Positions 57,584-64,000 of a stretch of 64,000 bases of DNA are shown one piece after another. The translations under genes were made by a program, and so were the position numbers. Each line of letters opens with the position of its first letter. Within the stretch, counting starts at the first letter, position 1. Location: assembly GCA_002840355.1 (NCBI GenBank), contig PHAL01000004.1:1-64000 (forward strand), read 5' to 3'. The DNA is from Elusimicrobia bacterium HGW-Elusimicrobia-3 (GTDB lineage: Bacteria; Elusimicrobiota; Elusimicrobia; Elusimicrobiales; UBA9959). The notes under the pieces are model-generated. The model worked only from the letters and a program-made list of their open reading frames with translations, was not told where the DNA came from and made no database searches.

Positions 57584-58951
57584 ATGGGCAAACTTTTTGG
57601 CACTGACGGCATACGCGGCATCACCTGGGATTATCCCTTTACACCCGATTTCATTCGCAAAATAGGCTACGCGGCCTCCCTTGTGCTGCCTAAGTACAAG
57701 AAGAAGGGGCATGCCGGCAAGCCGGTGGTGCTCATAGGCATGGATTCCCGCGCCTCCGGCCGGCTGATAAAGAAGTACCTGGTGGAAGGCCTGGGCGCGA
57801 GCAAGTTCAAGGTCATAGACCTGGGCATCATCCCCACGCCGGCCGTCTCGTACCTGGTCAAGCGCGAGAACGCCGACTTCGGCATAGTGATCTCCGCCAG
57901 CCACAACCCGCCGGAGTTCAACGGCATCAAGTTCTTCTCCAGCGACGGCCTCAAGCTCAACGACGCCATCGAGAACAAGATAGAGAAGCTGCTGCTCGGT
58001 AAGGAGCCGCTCAAGTTCCGCCCGTCGCATCCCGGCCTGCACAAGAAAGATTTCACGCGCGACTACGAGGATTTCCTCAAGTGCACGCTGCCCCCGGGCT
58101 TCAACCTGAAGGGGCTGAAGATCCTGCTCGACTGCGCCAACGGCGCCGCCTACAAGATAGCCCCTCGCGTGTTCCGCGACCTGGGCGCCAAGGTGAAGGT
58201 GATAGGCGACAAGCCCAACGGCAAGAATATCAACATGGGCTGCGGCGCCCTGCATACCGAAAAGATGGCCGCCGCCGCCGCTAAATGGGGCGCTTTCTGC
58301 GGCATCAGCTTCGACGGCGACGCCGACCGCTGCATGTTCGCCGACGAGAAGGGCGCGCAGCTGGACGGGGACGACGTGATAGCGATGGCCGCCCCTTACA
58401 TGAAGCAGCGCGGCCGCCTCACCAATAACGGCGTCTCGCTCACCTTCATGTCCAACTGCGGCCTGCTGAAATACCTGCGCGACCAGGGCATCAGCGTGGC
58501 CGAAGTCCCGGTGGGCGACAAGAACGTCACCGACGCGATGGAGAAGGGCGACCTGAAGCTGGGCGGCGAGACCAGCGGCCATATCATTTTCCGCGAGTTC
58601 GCCCCCACGGGCGACGGCATACTCACCTCGCTGCAGACGCTGGCCGCCGTGCTGGACATGGGCAAGCCTTTCAGCTGGTTCGGCCGCCACTGGAGCCGCT
58701 ACCCGCAGGTGGTGGAGAAGGTGAAGGTGTCGAGCAAGCCCGATTTCAAGGCGGTGCCCGGCTTCAGCGAGAAGCTTTCGAAGCTGGAAGGCGGCCTGAA
58801 GGGCAACGGCCGCATCTTCATCCGCTATTCCGGCACCGAGCCGCTGCTGCGCCTGCTGGTGGAAGGCGAGAGCCGCGGCAAGATAAAGGCCATCGCCGAC
58901 GACCTGCTTGAGCATTACCGCAAGCATTCCGGCGCCGTGGCCGCGCGCTGA
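57584..58951 (+). CDS. glmM: Phosphoglucosamine mutase
   Basis: 455 residues. KLFGTDGIRG, the phospho-Ser region ISASHNPPEFNGIKFF, metal loop FDGDADR, substrate loop GGETSGH and C-terminal RYSGTEPLLR give the alpha-phosphohexomutase set, with GlmM-type start. It turns glucosamine-6-phosphate into glucosamine-1-phosphate for peptidoglycan. Its partner gene glmS lies two genes on. Confidence 0.96.
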   Translation: MGKLFGTDGIRGITWDYPFTPDFIRKIGYAASLVLPKYKKKGHAGKPVVLIGMDSRASGRLIKKYLVEGLGASKFKVIDLGIIPTPAVSYLVKRENADFGIVISASHNPPEFNGIKFFSSDGLKLNDAIENKIEKLLLGKEPLKFRPSHPGLHKKDFTRDYEDFLKCTLPPGFNLKGLKILLDCANGAAYKIAPRVFRDLGAKVKVIGDKPNGKNINMGCGALHTEKMAAAAAKWGAFCGISFDGDADRCMFADEKGAQLDGDDVIAMAAPYMKQRGRLTNNGVSLTFMSNCGLLKYLRDQGISVAEVPVGDKNVTDAMEKGDLKLGGETSGHIIFREFAPTGDGILTSLQTLAAVLDMGKPFSWFGRHWSRYPQVVEKVKVSSKPDFKAVPGFSEKLSKLEGGLKGNGRIFIRYSGTEPLLRLLVEGESRGKIKAIADDLLEHYRKHSGAVAAR

Positions 58952-58979
58952 TTTTTGGGAAGATTTACCGGAGGATACC

Positions 58980-59699
58980 ATGAGAAACATTAAACTCGGT
59001 GTGAACATAGACCACGTGGCCACGCTGCGCCAGGCGCGCGGCGAGAAGAACCCCGACACGGTGGAAGCCGCGCGCGTGGTTTACAGCTCCGGCGGCGACC
59101 TGGTGGTGATGCACCTGCGCCAGGACCGGCGCCACATACAGGATTCCGATATAGAGCGGGTCCGCCACGAGGTGAAGGGCCTGATCCACCTGGAGATGGC
59201 CGCCGTCCCCGAGATGGAGAAGCTGGCGCTGCGCTTCCGCCCCGACTCCGTCTGCCTGGTGCCCGAGTCCCCCAAGGAACTCACCACCCAGGGCGGCATG
59301 AAGCTCGACGGCAAGAACCCCGCGCTCGAGAAGATCATCAAGAGCCTGTCCAAGTCCGGCATAGAGGTCAGCGTGTTCGCCGACCCGGAGCCGGGCGCCA
59401 TCCGCGCCGCCCACAACATGGGCGCCGACAGCATAGAGCTGTGCACCAAGAACTACGCCGCATGCTGGGGCAAGAAGCTGCAGGCCCGGGAGCTCGAGAA
59501 GCTGCAGCTGGCCGGCTTCCTCGTCAAGGAGCTGGGCATGGAACTGCACGCCGGGCACGGCCTGGACTACTACAACGTGGCCCCGGTGGCCCGCATCGAG
59601 GGCATGGACTGCCTCAATATCGGCTTCTCCATAGTATCGCGCGCCATGTTCGTCGGCCTCAAGGGCGCCGTGGCCGAGATGAAGCGCCTGATACAGTAG
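58980..59699 (+). CDS. pdxJ: Pyridoxine 5'-phosphate synthase PdxJ
   Basis: 239 residues. LGVNIDHVATLRQARGEKNPD and RIEGMDCLNIGFSIVSRAMF are the typical start and phosphate site; VHLRQDRRHI-type residues (VMHLRQDRRHIQDSD) belong to the active site. It joins amino-acetone phosphate and deoxyxylulose phosphate, in vitamin B6 synthesis. GGAGGATACC precedes ATG 58980. GlmS is a PLP-free enzyme, so the neighbour link is not metabolic. Confidence 0.96.
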   Translation: MRNIKLGVNIDHVATLRQARGEKNPDTVEAARVVYSSGGDLVVMHLRQDRRHIQDSDIERVRHEVKGLIHLEMAAVPEMEKLALRFRPDSVCLVPESPKELTTQGGMKLDGKNPALEKIIKSLSKSGIEVSVFADPEPGAIRAAHNMGADSIELCTKNYAACWGKKLQARELEKLQLAGFLVKELGMELHAGHGLDYYNVAPVARIEGMDCLNIGFSIVSRAMFVGLKGAVAEMKRLIQ

Positions 59700-59710
59700 G
59701 CGCCGCCCCG

Positions 59711-59752
59711 GAACGCAGAACACCGGCGCCCGCGCCCCGCTGTTCTGCGTTC
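59711..59752 (+). other. 12-bp hairpin between pdxJ and glmS
   Basis: GAACGCAGAACA and TGTTCTGCGTTC pair perfectly around an 18-base GC loop, followed by TGTCTTGTAACC. It may be a weak terminator or a leader element of glmS. No glmS-ribozyme core is recognised. Confidence 0.6.
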
Positions 59753-59785
59753 TGTCTTGTAACCCCAGGAAGGAACACTTCAACT

Positions 59786-61659
<1,874 letters not shown>

Positions 61660-61660
<1 letters not shown>

Positions 61661-62031
61661 TGGCCGCCAAGACCCCCAAGCGGCCGCCGGCCGTGGCCGG
61701 CCTGGGCGTGGACCTGGCCGAGGTGGCCAGGATAAAGCGCCTGGCCGCCAAGCCCGAGTTCCTGCGGCGGGTCTTCACCCCGGGCGAGCTGGCCTACGCC
61801 GGCAAAAGCAGGAACAGGTTCGAGCGCCTGGCCGCGCGTTTCGCCGTGAAGGAGGCCGTCATCAAGGCCCTCGACGAGACCTCGCTGCCGCTCAACGCCA
61901 TCGAGGTGGAGAATACGGAGAGCGGCCGCCCGCGCGTGGGCGTGAAGGGCAGGCCCGGCCTGCAATTGATGGTTTCCATTTCCCACACGGCCTCTTATGC
62001 CGTGGCCGCCGTGATAGCTTTTAAAGCCTGA
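61660..62031 (+). CDS. acpS: Holo-acyl-carrier-protein synthase
   Basis: 123 residues from the ATG overlapping the glmS stop. GLGVDLAEVARIKRL has the metal Asp, and RFAVKEAVIKAL the Glu, plus VSISHTASYAVA near the end, as in AcpS. It attaches 4'-phosphopantetheine to acyl carrier protein. Confidence 0.94.
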
Positions 62032-62032
62032 A

Positions 62033-62914
62033 ATGAAAGCAAAAGTCCTTACCAGGTCTTATTTGGCCGGCCAGCTGCCCCCGAGACCGCGCACTGCCCA
62101 TAAGGGGGATTTCGGCCGGGTGCTGGTAGCGGCCGGTTCGCGCGGCATGGCGGGGGCCGCCATACTTTCAGCCCGCGCGGCGCTCAAAGCCGGCGCCGGC
62201 CTGGTCACCGTGGCCTGCCCCGCGGGCATAGAGAAAACCATAGCCTGCGCCCTGCCCGAGGCCATGACCTTCGCCGCCTGCGCCGGCGATACTTTTACTC
62301 CCGCCGCTGCCGCCCGGGTAGCTGCCTTCGCCCGGGATAAGAAAATAAACGTTTTGCTCGTAGGCCCCGGCCTGGGATCTTCGGCAGGCGCCCGGTCTTT
62401 CGCCCTCCGGCTGCTGGCCGGAGTGGACCTGCCGGCGGTAATCGACGCCGACGCGCTCAACGCGCTGGCCGCCGGGCCCAGGCCGCTAAAACTGAAAACC
62501 TCGCTTTCTATCATAACGCCGCATCCCGGCGAGGCCGACAGGCTGCTCGGAAAAAAGATGGCCGACCGCCCCGCCGCGGCCGCGGCCCTGACCGCGCTGG
62601 CCGGCGGCGTCGCCGTGCTCAAAGGCCCCGGCACGCTGGTCTGCGGCGCGGGAAAACTCCGCAAGAATACCACCGGCGGCCCGGAACTGGCCAAGGGCGG
62701 CGCCGGCGACGTGCTGGCCGGCCTGACGGCCGGTTTCTACGCCCAGAACGGCCTGGCCCGCGGCTTTACGCCGGAGACGGCGGCCGGCAGCGCCGCGCTG
62801 GCCGTCTTCCTGCACGGGCGCTGCGGAGACCTGGCCGCGAAAAGATATACGGCGCGCTGCGTGCTGGCCGGGGAACTGCTGGATTTCCTGCCCGCGGCGC
62901 TGGGGGGCCTGTGA
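62033..62914 (+). CDS. nnrD: ADP-dependent NAD(P)H-hydrate dehydratase
   Basis: 293 residues, the dehydratase (YjeF C-terminal) domain alone. KGDFGRVLVAAGSRGMAGAA, VIDADALNAL, ITPHPGEADRLLG and KGGAGDVLAGLTAGF are its motifs. The epimerase half (NnrE) that often precedes it is absent here. It repairs damaged NAD(P)H. It overlaps thiL by GTGA. Confidence 0.93.
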   Translation: MKAKVLTRSYLAGQLPPRPRTAHKGDFGRVLVAAGSRGMAGAAILSARAALKAGAGLVTVACPAGIEKTIACALPEAMTFAACAGDTFTPAAAARVAAFARDKKINVLLVGPGLGSSAGARSFALRLLAGVDLPAVIDADALNALAAGPRPLKLKTSLSIITPHPGEADRLLGKKMADRPAAAAALTALAGGVAVLKGPGTLVCGAGKLRKNTTGGPELAKGGAGDVLAGLTAGFYAQNGLARGFTPETAAGSAALAVFLHGRCGDLAAKRYTARCVLAGELLDFLPAALGGL

Positions 62915-63885
62915 AAAAGAAAAAGACCGGCGGCGAAGCCCGGCTCATAGAGCATATCGAGAAAACTTTCCGTTTCCCGGCGGACCGGCGGCTGCTGCTC
63001 GGCCCCGGCGACGACTGCGCGGTGCTGCGCCACGCTCTAGGCCGGGACCTGGTGATCACCACCGACGAGATGGTGGAAGGCACCCATTACCTGGCGCGCT
63101 TCGCCACGCCAGAAGACATAGCCCGCAAGCTGACCCGCATGAACCTCAGCGACCTGGCCTCCATGGGCGAGGTGGCCCCCGTTTCCTGCGTAGTCGGCTC
63201 CGGCCTGCGCAAAGATATCCCGCCGGACTTCACCCGGCGGTTCATGAAGGAACTAAAAGCCGAAGCCCTGCGCTACGGCATTTCCATCGCCGGGGGCAAT
63301 CTGGCCGGCGCGCGGGAGAACCATTTTTACATGACGGTCTGGGGCGAGGCCGGCCGCTCGCCGCTGGTGACGCGCTACGGCGCCAAGGCGGGGGACCTGC
63401 TGTTCAACGTCGGGCCCCTGGGGCAGGCCGCCGCCGGCCTGGAGCTGCTGATGAAGGGCGGCGCCGCGCCGAAGAAGTTTCCCGGCCTCATAAAATCTTT
63501 CTGGCGGCCGGAGCCGCAACTGGCCGCCGGGGCGCTGTTAGGCCGCCGGCGGCTGGCCACGGCCATGCTGGACAATTCAGACGGCCTGGCCCGCAGCGCG
63601 GCGATAATTTCCGAACTGTCCGGCTGCCGCGTGATAGTGAGCGTGGGCGAAGGCGCCTGCGCGCCGGAGCTGCGCGCCTACAGCGCCCGCGCCGGCCGGC
63701 CGTGGCGGCATTACGCCGTGAACGGCGGCGAGGATTACGGCCTGATCTTCACCGCGCCGGAGCGGAACCTCGGCGAGATCAAGAAACAGCTGCCCGGCGC
63801 TTTCGTGGTGGGCAGGGTGGAGAAGGGTTCCGGGGCCGAGATAGAGAATTTTAATGGCAAGGTCAAAAGCTTCGAGCATTTTTAA
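62911..63885 (+). CDS. thiL: Thiamine-monophosphate kinase
   Basis: 324 residues from GTG 62911. LLGPGDDCAVL, ITTDEMVEGTHY, NLSDLASMG and AGGNLAGAR are the ATP and metal motifs of ThiL, and AMLDNSDGLARSA and GGEDYGLIF follow. It makes thiamine diphosphate from thiamine monophosphate. The last 32 bases overlap the next gene. Confidence 0.94.
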   Translation: MKKKKTGGEARLIEHIEKTFRFPADRRLLLGPGDDCAVLRHALGRDLVITTDEMVEGTHYLARFATPEDIARKLTRMNLSDLASMGEVAPVSCVVGSGLRKDIPPDFTRRFMKELKAEALRYGISIAGGNLAGARENHFYMTVWGEAGRSPLVTRYGAKAGDLLFNVGPLGQAAAGLELLMKGGAAPKKFPGLIKSFWRPEPQLAAGALLGRRRLATAMLDNSDGLARSAAIISELSGCRVIVSVGEGACAPELRAYSARAGRPWRHYAVNGGEDYGLIFTAPERNLGEIKKQLPGAFVVGRVEKGSGAEIENFNGKVKSFEHF

Positions 63886-64000
63886 ATTCAAGAGCGCCTG
63901 CCCGGCCGCCACCGCGCGGCTGGCGGGGCTGTTTTCCCGCGCCCTGCGCGGCGGGGATGCCTTGTTCCTCGAGGGGCCTATTGGCTCCGGCAAAACTTTC
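63854..64000 (+). CDS. tsaE: TsaE-like tRNA threonylcarbamoyladenosine ATPase, 3' truncated
   Basis: 49 residues to the end of the window, still open. A short N-terminal part leads to DALFLEGPIGSGKTF, the Walker A loop (GxxGSGKT) of TsaE. TsaE supports TsaBD in making t6A37 on tRNA. It overlaps the end of thiL in another frame, which is common for this gene. Confidence 0.75.
   Translation, partial: MARSKASSIFKFKSACPAATARLAGLFSRALRGGDALFLEGPIGSGKTF

Noticed and set aside
59701-59785. glmS ribozyme
   Set aside because: The region before glmS is too short for the ribozyme core, and its conserved sequence blocks are not seen.

Overview
The window is 64 kb of GC-rich bacterial chromosome with very dense coding and short intergenic gaps. 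It has no phage, transposase, integrase, IS or CRISPR signature. The gene set (zinc-type S14, zinc-ribbon L24, MreBCD/PBP2/RodA, lipoprotein signals, secreted trypsin-like proteases, many soluble response-regulator proteins, CdaA, an RRM protein) fits a diderm bacterium. Elusimicrobiota is my best guess, but it rests on general resemblance, not on a diagnostic marker.

Layout. 0-13.7 kb is an accessory stretch: a truncated coiled-coil protein, small secreted or membrane proteins, an RRM protein, two S1-fold secreted proteases, an amidohydrolase, an AlaX-like editing protein, a soluble histidine kinase with degenerate receivers, a pseudouridine synthase, a nitronate-monooxygenase-type flavoprotein and a VOC protein. 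13.7-29.3 kb is the S10-spc-alpha ribosomal supercluster from L3 to L17, with secY, adk, map, infA, rpmJ and rpoA. It has no rpsJ in front and no L30, and L3 is interrupted by an out-of-frame deletion. 29.3-39.5 kb holds shape and wall genes (mreBCD, PBP2, rodA, rng, a peptidoglycan amidase, murI). 39.5-42.7 kb holds a HicA-like protein, a lipoprotein, a ComB-like phosphatase, queC and queE. 42.9-49.6 kb holds a secreted phospholipase-D-like protein, hpt, ftsH, cdaA with a 32-residue remnant of cdaR, and a polysaccharide deacetylase. 49.6-57.2 kb is rich in soluble signalling genes (OmpR-type regulator, REC-GAF-kinase plus single receiver, REC-adenylyl cyclase, double receiver). Two tRNA-Ser genes and glmM-pdxJ-glmS-acpS-nnrD-thiL-tsaE close the window.

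Signals beyond the genes. (1) Two copies of a folded element of about 120 bp lie 9 kb apart in opposite orientation, each just after a stop codon, and one stem base pair differs by a compensating change. (2) Promoters repeatedly match an extended -10, TTGnTAgAAT, mostly without a clear -35. (3) At least six genes have a -10 box only 6-7 bases before the ATG and no Shine-Dalgarno sequence, so they look leaderless. (4) Some terminators are fused to the next promoter. (5) The ribosomal operon has a long leader with mutually exclusive hairpins.

How it works together: the right half connects amino-sugar supply (glmM, glmS), cyclic di-AMP (cdaA), wall polymerisation (rodA/PBP2) and wall turnover (amidase, murI, deacetylase). 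The left and middle parts supply translation and secretion (ribosomal proteins, SecY, FtsH).
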